Assembly (NCBI GenBank): GCA_026008535.1
Contig: BRKX01000006.1
Coordinates: 34,398,664-34,462,663, forward strand
Length of the DNA stretch: 64,000 bases
Source of the DNA: Perilla frutescens
Taxonomy: Eukaryota > Streptophyta > Magnoliopsida > Lamiales > Lamiaceae
Direction of reading: 5' to 3'
The translations under genes were made by a program, and so were the position numbers. Shown one piece after another: positions 1-10,522 of this stretch. Numbering within the stretch: position 1 is the stretch's first letter; the number at the start of each line of letters is the position of its first letter. Under the pieces are notes generated by a model that was not told the origin of the DNA, ran no database searches, and saw nothing but the letters and a program-made list of their open reading frames with translations.

Positions 1-687
1 AAATGTTCCAAGTTACTCCGCGATGATATGACTGAGTCGATTGGCAAATCCTAACTTGGCTTTGAATGTGCTAGGGGTTAAATCGATCTCAGCACGCCTC
101 ACATAACTGTGAAGTTGAGCCAATATATAGGTTACCCAATCAGCCTTGCATCCGTAATATATGACGGCCATTAGATGAGAGGTGTTGTCGTTGAACTGCG
201 CATTGGGGATGCTGCTCAGAAAAATATGCACCACAATGTCCAAGATCTGGACCATGGTTGGAGAGAGACTATCTTTCAAATTATTTGAAAAGTCTTAGGG
301 ATCAACGTGTGGAAGCTTCCAGTCGTTCCACAACTCCAACTTTGAAGGAAGTGCCAGTTGAAACACCTTCAGGCCTTTATCGGGGAGCTGAAACAGGTTG
401 GTTAGCACATCTTTGTTGATGATGATAACCTGATCTTGGACAACATATAGTATGTTTTATCCAGAGATTTCCGCATGGTAGTAGAACTCAACTACAAGTG
501 GAAGATGCTTTCTCTTGGGCTGTGTTGTCATGAAAGACAAAAGCCCGCATGTCTTTAAGAAGTTAAAGATCATGCTAGTCTTCTCAGGACCGATTCAAGC
601 TTGAAGAAACTCTCGGTTAATGAAGTTATCCATTATGAGCTTTTTTATTAGAAGCTTCATATTCATCAACTGGAATGAGGAAGCCAT
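1..687 (-). pseudogene. Accessory ORF C, N-terminal part, cut by window edge
   Basis: Third ORF downstream of RNase H in the SIRE-like element. I chose the ATG at 687-685 (MASSFQLMNMK) because it follows a TATA-like box by about 130 bp and the same leader precedes the plus-strand copy near 42506. The protein has two in-frame stops but is otherwise readable to the edge. It contains a block VAEF/VEFYYHAEI, then VIINKDVLTNLFQLPDKG, then a mostly alpha-helical stretch. This matches the pattern E-F-Y ... V-x-I-(S/T/N) ... (I/L)-F-x-L-P-x-x-G also seen in ORFs A and B and, more distantly, in the env-like ORF of Athila. I believe it belongs to the broad 'putative plant transposon protein' group; function unknown. 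Confidence 0.65.
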
Positions 688-814
688 TCTTCCATGATAT
701 AATTTGAGAGAGAAGGGGCTATGGATAAGTGAGAAGAAAAAGAGAAAGAATGAAAGAATTAGAGAGAATTTTTATCTCTGTTGTGAGTTCTTCTTTTCAT
801 TCAACTTCTCTACT

Positions 815-824
815 GCTTTTAAAG
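815..824 (-). promoter_or_regulatory. TATA-like box of accessory ORF C
   Basis: The minus strand reads CTTTAAAAGC, followed by a purine/CT-rich leader and the ORF C start at 687. The plus-strand copy keeps the same box (CTTTAAAAAT, about 42371-42380) at a similar distance from its ORF C. Conservation between copies and position support a promoter; no transcript evidence is available. Confidence 0.5.
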
Positions 825-1279
825 GCAGTAAGTTTGCATGCATTAAATGAGAGCAATCGAGTGCTTACTGGCTGATCAGCTATCTGATTTGAAAGAAAGG
901 TAGCTGAATAAATGATGCATGCATCTCAGCCATCCACTTGGATTAATGCCTTTTGATCAAGTGGCTGAGATTTGAGGATTTGAAAATCTGAGTAGTTGCC
1001 ATAAATAGCACAATATTTTGCCAGAGGATTTCCTATTTGTATACCTCAGAAAATTCGTCTCTTTATACCTAAATGCTGAGTGTAGAGACTTAAATCGCAA
1101 TTCAAATGAATAGTTTTGAAATGTTAATGATAACTTTTTCAAGAAACTAAGTTGTTGAAGAATGGAGAGTAGAGAAGCTTATCGAAGAGGATTGATCAGG
1201 CAGCCGTTGAGAGGAGGGTCTTGGAGCTCGAGGAGTCAGTTTTCTGCTAAACTAATGATGTTGCCGTTAACTAATTTAA
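825..1279 (-). other. Spacer between accessory ORFs B and C
   Basis: No coding potential seen. It aligns with 41884-42370 on the plus strand, so it is a normal part of the element (3' UTR of ORF B plus upstream region of ORF C) rather than an insertion. Confidence 0.6.
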
Positions 1280-3156
1280 TCAGTTTTGTTGAGCAGCTAC
1301 TGATTGACTTTTTATCAATTTCCTCTTCTTGAGCAGTCGAATGGGACTAGCTTCACCGCTTTCTCTAGAGCTATTAGACCGTTTCCTTTTGGAAGCTGAA
1401 CTGATGATGTTTTGAAAGGAATTAGTTCCTACTAGAGTCTCAGCATGCTGAAGTTGCTTAAGAGCAGCTGCTGAGGTGGTCAGCTCTTTAATTCCTCTGC
1501 ATTATGAGATGGACTGATTAAGCCGCAGTTTTACAGCTCTTTAGCGAGACTTGATAAGAGGAGTAACATAGCCTCCGGACAGGAGATCTGGAGATGTGGC
1601 AGTATCTTCATCGCCTTTGGCTCCACTTTGTCCAGGATGTTGACTCCTTGGAGTTACCACTACTTGAGTATGAGAAAGATTTTGGTCTATCTCCTCAGTG
1701 GCACCTGCAGCTTGTAGATATGCCTTTTCTGACTGAATTGGATCAAGATTCAGCTGTAGGCAACATTGATCGATTGGATTGTTGGCAAACTATTTTTCAG
1801 TTGCAACTCCTTGGGATCTCAAGCTGGCTTGAACATCAACTAGCAGGGCCTTAGCTGGAATGTTGTTATCCAGTCGATGCTTTATAATCTGCTGGACTTG
1901 CATAATATTTGAAGGAAGTAGATTTGATGCTCCAATCTATTTAAGGCTCCAAGTCTCTTCACATTTCCAAAAGCTCATGCCATGAAAGGTTGTCAGAAAA
2001 AAATGTGATTGGATTGACATTGAATGTCTCCAGATATACCAGTAAAAGTACCAGTGCAGTTATTTGAATAGTTGATTGTCTTACTTGACAACATAAGTGA
2101 AGTGAGTGAGAAGGAGATTCGTTAGAACCTTCTGAGCACTCTTGACTTCTTATTCGCCACTATAAAAAGTGCGAATGTTGTCTTCAATCAGCTGAAGAGG
2201 AGGAAAGACTCTTCTGAAGTACTCAGCTCTATAATTTAGATGAGGGATTTCGATGAAGGGAATGAGCTCATCTGGATCAGTGCAGGATTTAAAGTCAACT
2301 GATATCCATTTTTGGAGTGAGGAGAGGGAACTTCATTGGCGTCTGAACTGCTTGAAGTTGTATCGCCAGACTAACCATTAGATCTCATCTTCTTCTTGAG
2401 TGACTGAAGATGTGCTTTTCCTTTCTTGGAAATCCAGTTAGATATGAGGATTGGTAGCGCATCATCATTTGGAAGATTCGGCATATATTCCAGGAGCTTG
2501 CTTATTCTTAGAACAAGTCCTACTTTGGACTCAAATTTCCCAGTTTTTTTTTAGTCAACGGCTTGGATGACTTGATGCTTGAATTGGAAGAAGACAAACT
2601 CTGCCCAATTAGCTTTCAATTCTTCAATAAGGTGTATCATTACCTTGTATCTTTGTCGAGTCAACTGACTTAAGCTTCCAATGGCACCGAACATAATTTT
2701 GTTGGTGATATCGAGCATGACTCCATACTCTGGCTTCAAATCAGTTTTGGCTGTGGTAAAACTGAATTTCTTGAAACAATTTGAAGCAGGCCATTCTTTC
2801 CAGTAAGGTGCAGTAGAATCTTTCAGATCTTCAACCCTGGAGCCTTTTCTAGGAAGTTGAAAGATTTCTGTAATTTTTCTTTTAGTGATTTGGAGTTTCT
2901 TTCCTTGGATCACTGATTGTATAACCTTCCGATCTGCAGTGACCTTTGCTTAAAGCAAGAACTCACTTACCAAGTTTTATCTGAAGAATCTTGGAGGAGT
3001 TTCTAGGTAGTGCAGTATTTTGTTCTTGTGAAGATTGTCCGTAACAAAAGGATTGTTTGATTCTTTAAGAATGAATTGAAATTTCTGTCTTTCCAGAAAT
3101 TTATCTCTCATCATTTTCTCTTTGAAAGAAGTAAGAGCTTTGAATGGTTCAGCCAT
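1280..3156 (-). pseudogene. Accessory ORF B of SIRE-like element
   Basis: Starts at the ATG at 3156-3154 (MAEPFKALTSFKEKMMRDKF), which directly follows an A-rich leader and a TATA-like box. About 625 codons, broken by several stops and shifts. Order: a basic/helical N-terminus, a block PPRFFR..LVSEFLL, then VIQGKKLQITKRKITEIFQLPRKG style sequence, then a helical segment (SLSQLTRQRYKVMIHLIEEL), a low-complexity middle and a basic C-terminus with KRKRSN and KKRKLIKS, which look like nuclear localisation signals. The plus-strand copy is at 40039-41883. It shares the E-F...ITxxxIxEIFxLPxxG motif with ORFs A and C, so these appear to be paralogues. Function unknown; 'env-like' is the usual label for ORFs in this position but no signal peptide or transmembrane segment is obvious. 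Confidence 0.7.
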
Positions 3157-3320
3157 TTTTTTTGAAAATATTGGTTGAGTTTGAACTGAAGCTTCTTTTT
3201 GAGAGAAAGAGAGAATACTCTTTTGAAAGATGATTTTCTTTGAAGAGTACGAGATTTCTTTTCTGAATCTTTTGGTGTTGTGGTTTTGTATTGTATTCTC
3301 TCAAAAATTTGAGCAAGGGT

Positions 3321-3330
3321 TTTTTATAAG
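3321..3330 (-). promoter_or_regulatory. TATA-like box of accessory ORF B
   Basis: The minus strand reads CTTATAAAAA, about 165 bp upstream of the ORF B ATG. The plus-strand copy has CATAAAAACCC near 39880-39890 at the same place. The leader between box and ATG is conserved in both copies (repeated AAAG/TCTTTC words). Confidence 0.55.
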
Positions 3331-3539
3331 TGAGAAAGAGACTCATAAATATGTTGGTTGAAAGAATTTAATTCCCCTTATCGTTTTCCTTTAGGACCAA
3401 CGGTCAAAAAGTAATAAATACCGACACAATCATTTATTTAAGCCAAAAGAATTTTTTTTATGAAAATATTTAAAAAGTAAACTGATTTACAAGAAGTTTT
3501 CCTAAGGCATCTAGTCAGCTGACTTCTGAAGCCTTCAAG

Positions 3540-4875
3540 TCTCCTTGCGATCAGTTTTTTCTTTTTCTTTGCAGTCTGAAAGCTGTCTGGAACATTCTAA
3601 CTTGAAGAGTCTTTTGAATCATCACTTTTAGAACAAGCTTCGAGTTTTATGATGGAATCGGAGAGCTATTTTACCTGTTCATTCATGGACTTAATCAGTG
3701 CTTTGATTGAGGCTTTTCCCGACCGCTGAGCTGAGTCTCTTCCACAGTCGGCAGACGCTCTCCAGTTGAGCGATCAATTTTCCGCTGATACTTAACAGTC
3801 TGATATCTTGTAGCTGCCTTGGCAACTATTTCAGACTGTGCTGGAGAGGTAATCTTCCATTCAATTGGACTCATTCTGGAGTTCTTTTCCTTTTTATCCT
3901 CTTTTCCTGAGGATTGGTATCTATCAACAACATGAAGGACGTCATCAAAGTCATGAGTTGACTGAACTATTGATTTGACGACCTTCGCCTTCCCTTTTCC
4001 TTTATCTGCTTGAATGGAAGGAATTAATTTCTGCCTCAATCGTGATTGTGGCTCTCTGAATGTTAGTGGAAGCAGTGCTCCTTCTGCTACTTTTGGAACA
4101 AAATCATCAAGATCAACCGACTAATAATATGTTTCGTCCGCCATTAAGTCAGGAAGCAGCTTAGAATTAAACTGACTCGATTGATCCAGTACATCTTTTG
4201 TGGAAAGCACAAGCTTCTTCTTGTCTCCCTTTTCACTATGTCTACAAAACTTTTCAGCTGCTTGAAGAGGAATGATGTTCAGTCTATTCCTCTTGTCTTC
4301 CAAATGGCGTTGCAAATTTTGTACTTTAATTCTGACATTTCATCGTGTCCTTGGCACGATCCTCCCATCATCTGTGTAGCTACTGCTGCTAGCACCTAAA
4401 ATTCCTTTTGGAATCTAGATGTCGAATGGATACTTTGAAAATATTCCATGGCAGGAGTAGTTGCCCATCTATTGTAGCAGTATGTGGCGTTCAGAGTTGT
4501 TTCTTCCAGCCTTTCCCTTGCTTCCAGAAGCCCAAAGATGTTTCTCAGAACTGAAGGGGTGATTAGGACCTGTAACCCCCTTACTTCACTCATGATTACC
4601 CAAGAATCTTGCTTGCTGAATGAGTTGAGGAAGATTTCTGCTACAGCCTCCAGATATACTCTCGTGGGAGCACTGTCAGTGTACTTCTTTAGTTGTGCAT
4701 TTCCAATTAGAATAAGAATCACTCCTCCCAACTGAGAGAAGTTAGTGAATCATCTAATGTTGGTTAGGCTTAGTATTTTGGCATGGCCCACGTCCTCACA
4801 AAAGATTCTTAACTCATCATCAGAAATTCTAAAGTTGCGAGGTCTTCTGTGAAGGTTGGAAGAATATTGGGCCAT
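3540..4875 (-). pseudogene. Accessory ORF A of SIRE-like element
   Basis: First ORF after RNase H. Start chosen at 4875-4873 (MAQYSSNLHRRPRNFRISD), downstream of a TATA-like box and a 130 bp leader. In-frame stops at about 4750 and 4393, then a frameshift. Blocks: an N-terminus with basic residues, VYLEAVAEIFLNS, then VRGLQVLITPSVLRNIFGL, which is the clearest match in this window to the 'EFxxN...VRGxxVxxSxxxIxxxFGL' signature of plant transposon accessory proteins. The C-terminal part (3700-4040) is charged and rich in K, S and E, and a lysine run near 3560 may be a nuclear signal; the plus-strand copy ends similarly with KRRRTEHKRD. Function unknown. Confidence 0.65.
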
Positions 4876-5000
4876 TTGAGGATGATAACTAGAGAGATTT
4901 TTTAAGTCGTGGGACGAATAAGGAATTCTGGATGAATTATGAGAGATTGAATACTTGAGTTCTTTCGTCAGCTCTGTGAGAGATTTGAGTGAAACAGCTA

Positions 5001-5013
5001 ACTTATTTATAGA
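5001..5013 (-). promoter_or_regulatory. TATA box of accessory ORF A
   Basis: The minus strand reads TCTATAAATAAGT, a near-consensus plant TATA box, about 130 bp upstream of the ORF A ATG. It gives ORF A a promoter independent of the LTR. This region is deleted in the plus-strand copy, so conservation cannot be checked. Confidence 0.55.
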
Positions 5014-5064
5014 CTCCAGTGATCGGTGAATCCAACGATAAAAAGGAATTTGATCATAAGTCAA

Positions 5065-5694
5065 AATCGAAAGGTTCCGATTAGTCCGTTGATTTTAATT
5101 TCATATTTATCCGTTGAGATTAATGAGGAGAGATAGTGGGTCCAATGGTAATATTGAGAAGACACGTCATATTACCGTTCACTAATAAATTCAACTTTGA
5201 ACTTATCTGGTGTTGGCTCTCCTCCAGTCTCCATGTCGCATTGAGCGGCTAACGTCATCAGTTGCCCTTTCGACTGATGATCTTCTTGGCTTGGAGTGAT
5301 AAGTTCCAGCTAGAGTCTCATCAGCTTTGACTCCTTGTCAGCTTAAGCTGTCTTGTTTAGCTTTGCTCCGCCTATGCTTGTCAGCTACTTCCTTCAGCTG
5401 AAGCTTTGTTTTCTTCAGTCAATTTTGAATTCAACTGCTCTCATCAGTTGAATGTGACTGATTGAGAACTGATTCCTTCTGTGATTAGTTTACTCATTTT
5501 CATTCGTCAGCTTTCTTGCTACCTTTGCCATTATTTTAGAACTGATATGGGCTTATCAGTTTAAGCTCCAAAGCTTAGTTGAATGATGCCCTCTTGGGTC
5601 AGTTCTCATCATCAACTGGAGTGCTCCTCTTTACTCCTTCTTTTGGATGATCATTGTCTTCCTTTGAAGCTAGTTCGACCAATCCTAGTTGAAT
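5065..5694 (-). other. Spacer between RNase H and accessory ORF A
   Basis: No coding potential. Dense in CTGA/TCAG words (for example repeated TCAGTTG and CAGCTGA), like the rest of this element and its LTR. It would hold the pol 3' UTR and the upstream region of ORF A. Confidence 0.55.
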
Positions 5695-6195
5695 TCATAG
5701 CTCAACAAATCTAGCTTCTGGCAATGTCTTGGTGAAGATATCGGCTATCTGCTTCTCCGTGTTGACATATTTGATACATATGTCTTTCTTCTCGATAAGA
5801 TCTCTGATGAAGTAGTGCCTAATATCAATGTGCTTCGTCCTTGAATACAATACTGGGTTTTGAGATATTGCAATAGCACCATTGTTATCACAGTAGATTG
5901 TCACTTCTTCAGTCTTCACCTTGTAATACTTGAGTTGTTGCGTCATCCATAAGATTTGAGCATAACAGCTTCCAGCAGCTACATACTTGGCTTCAGTTGT
6001 TGATGTGGCAACTGAGTGCTCCTTCTTGCTAAACCAGGTTATCAGTTTATTCCCAAGAAACTGACATGTTCCACTGGTGCTTTTTCTGTCGATCTTGCAT
6101 CCTCCAAAGTCTGAGTCTGAGTAGCCAGTTAGACTCAAGCTATCATCTCTGGGATACCATAACCCAAGATTTATGGTTCTCTTAAGGTATTTCAT
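5695..6195 (-). pseudogene. Copia RNase H domain (SIRE-like)
   Basis: RNase H degrades the RNA strand of the RNA-DNA hybrid during reverse transcription. The 166-residue open stretch has the Copia RNase H signatures: LTGYSDSDFGG near residue 22, RKSTSG, TTEAKYVAAG, IYCDNNGAI and TKHIDIRHYFIRD, then ...ADIFTKTLP near the end. All catalytic acidic positions that I can recognise (D in SDSDFGG, E in TEAKY, D in CDN) are present. It ends with a stop at 5695. It is in a different frame from integrase upstream because of shifts in RT. Confidence 0.9.
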
Positions 6196-7094
6196 GATCC
6201 TCTTTGCTGCTTCGAGATGACTTTTCTTCGGGTTGGCTTGGAACCTTGCACACAGTTTGACTGACTAGGAGATGTTTGGTCAGCTGGCGGTCAGGTAGAG
6301 AAGGGATCCAATGATTCCTCTATAGTGCGTTTGGCTGGCTAATTCTCCTTCATCGAGAGTCAGTTGCACTGACGTATTCATTTGAATTTTGAGAGATTTT
6401 TCCTTATCGGTTCCAAACTTCTTAACAAGCTCATCGGTATATTTGGCTTGGCTGATGAAGATTCCGTCTTCAAGCTGCTTCACTTGGAGTCCTAGGAAGA
6501 ATGTCATTTCTCCCATCATGCTCACCTCGAATTCGCTTTGCATCAGTTGAGCGAATCGATTGCAGAGATCTTTTCTCTTAGATCCAAAAATTATGTCATC
6601 CACATAAATTCGAACCATTAAAATCTCAGCTGATCATTCTATTTTGAATAGAGTACGATCGATGACTCCTTTCTAAAACTCATTCTTTAGTAAGAACGTT
6701 GTGAGGGTTTCATACCAAGCTCTTGGTTCCTGCTTCAGGCCATATAGAGCTTTCTCCAGCTTGTAGACTTCATCTCTGATTTCGAAGCCTGGAGGTTGCT
6801 CGACATATACATCTCTTGCAAGAATGCACTTTTCATGTCCATTTGATAGATCATGAAATTATTGTTAGCTTCATAGGAGAGGAACAATCAGATGGTCTCC
6901 AATCTTGCAACTGATGCGAATGTCTCATCAAAGTCAATCCCTTCACTTTGTGAGTAACCTTTGGCTACCAGTCTGTCCTTATTCCTTGTGATCACTCCTT
7001 ATTCATCCAGTTTGTTACGAAATACCCATTTAGTCCCAATGAGTTTTTGAGTTTTTGGCCTGTCAATAAGAAACCACACATCATTTCTTGTGAA
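6196..7094 (-). pseudogene. Copia reverse transcriptase (SIRE-like), broken
   Basis: The N-terminal part follows integrase at about 7090 (WVFRNKLDE, RLVAKGYSQSEGIDFDETF) and then has stops and at least one frameshift near 6640-6900. The C-terminal part at 6280-6618 is open and carries the catalytic motif IYVDDIIFGS, then FLGLQVKQ and the thumb-like GIIGSLLYLTAS. Known family role: copies element RNA into DNA in the virus-like particle. The frame changes from that of integrase to that of RNase H, so no intact Pol can be made. Confidence 0.88.
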
Positions 7095-8399
7095 CTAGTG
7101 CAACTCTTCTTGCATTGATACAATCCAGTCTGAATCTTCAAGTGCTTCTTTCACATTGGCCGGTTCCATCTGTGAGATGAAGCATGTGAAGAGTGCATGC
7201 TCCGTTGACCCTCTGGTCTGAACTCTGCTTCTTAGATCCCCAACAATTTTGTTGACTGGATGGCTTCGGAGCCATTTGGGAATGGTTGCCTCTGTTGTGC
7301 CTTCGGCTGCTTCATCAATTGCTCCATCAACTGATCCTTCAGCTCCTTTTTCAGCTGTTTCTTCAGTTGGTCCATCAGCTGCTGTCTCGGCTCTGGCTTG
7401 TTCTTGATTTTCACTGATTCTTCCCCCTGTTTCAGTTATGGGGTTTAAGGTTTCACCACAATATGTGTCCTCATTGATCAAGTTATTTCCAATTGGTCTA
7501 GAATCAGTTTTAATGCCATCTTTTAGTGAAGCTTGAAACTGCTCTGGGACAATGTGATCAACATAGTCCAGCAGGCTTTCACTAGGCAATGCTTGCTCTG
7601 ATGTACAGTTCTCTTTCTTGTTTCTGTACTCATCAGCAAGCTCATCAAATACCACATGACATGTTACTTCCACAACCAGTGTTCTTTTGTTGAACACTCT
7701 GTAAGTTTGAGAATGAGGGGCATTATAGCCGAGAAAGATCCCCTTATTAGCTTTGGCACTGAAAGCTTTCAGCTGGGATTTGCCATTGTTGTGGATATAA
7801 CATGTGCAACCAAATATCTTAAAGTAAGAGATAGAAGGCTTACGACCCTTGAACAGCTCGTAGGGCGTTTTGTCATGGGTGATGACTATGGCACTTCTGT
7901 TTTGTGTATGGATGGCTGTGTTAACTGCCTCTGCCCAATAGCATTTGGCTATGTTGGCATCTGCTACCATTACTCTAGCTACCTCCTTTAGCGTGCGATT
8001 CCTCCTTTCAGCTACGCCATTTTGTTGAGGAGTTCTTGCAGCAGAGTGTTCATGAGTGATTCCCAGTTCACTCAGGAACTTGATCATTTGTTGATTGACA
8101 AATTCAGTTCCATTGTCGGATCTTATCCTTTGAACTGATTTCCCTTTGTCAGTCTGCAATCTTCTGATCAATGTTGATAGCTTCTCAAAAGTTTCATCCT
8201 TACTTCTCAGGAACTCCACACAGGTATACCTTGAGTAGTGAATTTTTTTGACTCTAGGGGTTGCTGGTTTCACAGGTCCAAACCGATCCATGTGAAGCAA
8301 CTGAAGAATGTCAGTTGTTCCTTGAGAATGACTTTTGTTTTTGAATGACGACTTCACCTGCTTCCCTTTCTGGTATGGTCTGCAGACACCAGTTTTCTT
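7095..8399 (-). pseudogene. Copia integrase (SIRE-like)
   Basis: A 421-codon open stretch. The core contains HMDRFGPVKPAT (first D), IRSDNGTEF (second D) and HEHSAARTPQQNGVAERRNR (catalytic E), then GRKPSISYFKIFGCTCYI and KGIFLGY, all classic Copia integrase landmarks. In HMDRFGP the usual DLFGP is changed. A low-complexity E/A/T-rich segment (about 7250-7420) links it to RT, as expected for the integrase-RT linker. One in-frame stop (8400-8402) separates it from the protease/GAG-pre-integrase part; both are in the same frame. Confidence 0.9.
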
Positions 8400-8896
8400 T
8401 TACATCTCCTTGGGAAGTCCATCAACTAACTCTTTCTTGGCCAGGCAGTTGATAGTTTTGAAGTTGAGATGAGTCAGTCGTCGATGCCACAACCAACTTG
8501 CTGCAGTTGATCCTTTGGAGAGAAAGCAAGCTTCTAAATAGCCGGTTGACCAGTCAACTACATACATGTTGCCCTTTCTTACTCTAGTCAGAAGTATGGC
8601 ACCAGTTGACTTGTCTCTGATGACACATGAACTATTGCTGAAGTCGACTGAGTACCCATTGTCATAAAGCTGACTGATGCTCAGCAGTTTGTGCTTCAGT
8701 CCTTTAACATGTGACACGCCATTCACGACAACTTTTCCTTTGACCACGAACCCTTCTCCAATGGTTCGGCTCTTTGAGTTGTCTCCAAAAGTGACTAGTG
8801 GTCCCTTAACCTCATTATAACCGTTAAGATCATTCTTGTCTCTAGTCATGTGTTTTGAGCACCCGCTATCCAGATACCAAGTATCTTTGACCCTTT
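8400..8896 (-). pseudogene. Copia protease active site and GAG-pre-integrase domain
   Basis: Around 8840-8890 the minus strand encodes DTWYLDSGCSKHMTRDKND, the aspartic protease motif (D-S-G) of Copia Pol. It continues into TFGDNSKSRTIGEG, VSHVKGLKHKLLSISQL and WLWHRRLTHLNFKTIN, typical of the GAG-pre-integrase zinc-binding region (H...H). The plus-strand copy has the same segment at 38930-39355. The nearest N-terminal stretch (8900-8960) has stops. Confidence 0.88.
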
Positions 8897-8899
8897 TCT

Positions 8900-10187
8900 T
8901 GGATAGGATGCTCTTTTCCTATAGAGCAAAAGTCAAGTTTTAGGTACCCGCATCATATCGGGTCCTGAGAGGTTAATCATGTGTTTGGGAATCCATATAT
9001 GCCACACTTTTGGCTTTTCTTTTCCAAGAGATCATTCAGAATTAGATCTCTGGATATGCATCGGACTTCTTGTAACTCTTCGACTGTGAGTTGAGTCCTG
9101 TGATCTATACCTCCGATGAGATTCAAGATAGAAGACTTCAACTAATATCCTCTCATCTTGTGACCTTGATGCTCTCTGTCTTGGCCAATTTCATCCGACC
9201 ATTTGACTTTGAGCATTTTGGCCTTTGTGGTATGGCCAATTTACAAAACTCATTGTACTGGGTTGCAAGGTCACTTGGAGTGAACTCCTTCAAAGAGATT
9301 AGATTATGCTGTCGTGCATAATACAATCTTGTGTGTACATTTCCATTGGGGTTTGAAGAACTCCCAGGTTGAAATGTATTGGATGAGTTTCCAGATCGTT
9401 GAACTAATGGCCTATTTTGAGCTGATGCTCTTGTCTGAACGACTGGCCTTGGGTGAACTTCAGGTCTTGGATGATGACCTGGAATACAATGGAGGCCTCT
9501 GAAGATTTGGCCTTTGATGAGCTTTAGATTTTGATTGAGTGGTAGTCTGGACTGCTGAGCTAATCGGTATTGAACTAGTGGCTTTGACTGAGCACCAAGC
9601 CTTTAAAAGACTGAATGTCTTCGAGTTGCCCTTCTCAACTGATCAATCTGATCTCTAGGCTGAGCTTGAGGAGTTTCCAAGATGCCCTTGTCTTTTGACT
9701 CCTCAACTGGGGGGAACTGAGCTGGTCTTGTGAATCCTCTCAGGATTCCAGATTCACAGCTCTCTACAACTACCTTGCCCTTCTCCGTGGTAGTGTACTT
9801 ACTATATACTGGCCCTGGGCTTCCAGATTCAGTTCTCTGATTTCTTAAGATTTCATCAAGAGTCTGGGATCACTTCTTAAACTTGAGAGATAATTCTTCT
9901 TTTTGAAGAATTTCTTGCTTGAGCTGTTAATTCTTAGCTTTCAGTTTAGCATTTCTTAGCTTCAGTTGATCCATTTATGTTGACTGAGCATCAAGACTTT
10001 TCAGTCTTTCATTTTCAGCACTTAGCTCATCAACTCTGCTTCTTAGCTCATCATTTTCACCCTTCAGTTCAATATGCATGCTTGATACATAAGCTAATTG
10101 ATCTTCTAGGATACTTAACTATTCATCCAGTCCATTCCTAGAGATCGAAGCTTCATGTATATGATAGAATGAGGTTATTGAGTCAGA
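8900..10187 (-). pseudogene. gag C-terminal coiled coil and Q/P/R-rich linker
   Basis: Between the zinc knuckle and the protease, the minus strand encodes a leucine-rich helical stretch (ELRSRVDELSAENERLKSL, about 10010-10070) that should form a coiled coil, then a region rich in Q, P, R and S (about 9200-9750), with scattered stops. The plus-strand copy covers the same stretch at 37800-38930. No enzyme domain seen. The plus-frame ORFs in this interval are shadows. Confidence 0.6.
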
Positions 10188-10517
10188 TTAACTAATCTCT
10201 TCATCATTGTCGGCCATGAGGCATAGTAGAGCTTCATCATCAGAGCTATAGCTATCTGAGTCGATTCCAAATGGGTAGTCTGAATCGTCAAGCACGACAT
10301 TCTCAGAGTTTGCAATCATTGCTCTCTTTTTAAAGAAACTTCTCCTCACTTTGGCCTTTTTATCTTCAGGAAGCTCTGGACACTCATATCTGTAGTGTCC
10401 TTGCTTATGGCAGTGGAAACATTCTTCTATGTTCCTGTTTGCCATCCTGAATTGTTCAGCTGGATGATTAGCTGGCTGCTGGTTCCTCTCACCTTTAGCA
10501 GCTTCATCAGCTTGGGG
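10188..10517 (-). pseudogene. gag zinc knuckle segment (SIRE-like)
   Basis: Encodes CFHCHKQGHYRYEC, a C-x2-C-x4-H-x4-C zinc knuckle that binds genomic RNA in the nucleocapsid, followed by an acidic stretch (DDSDYPFGIDSDSYSSDDEA). It is the continuation of the gag at 12446-13346; the solo LTR and its duplicated 5 bp add 1923 bp (3 x 641), so the frame is kept across the insertion apart from stops inside it. Confidence 0.88.
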
Positions 10518-10522
10518 TTGAG

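Noticed and set aside
7656..7991. Plus-strand ORF of 111 codons
   Set aside because: It is the antisense shadow of the Copia integrase core, whose minus-strand translation has clear catalytic motifs.
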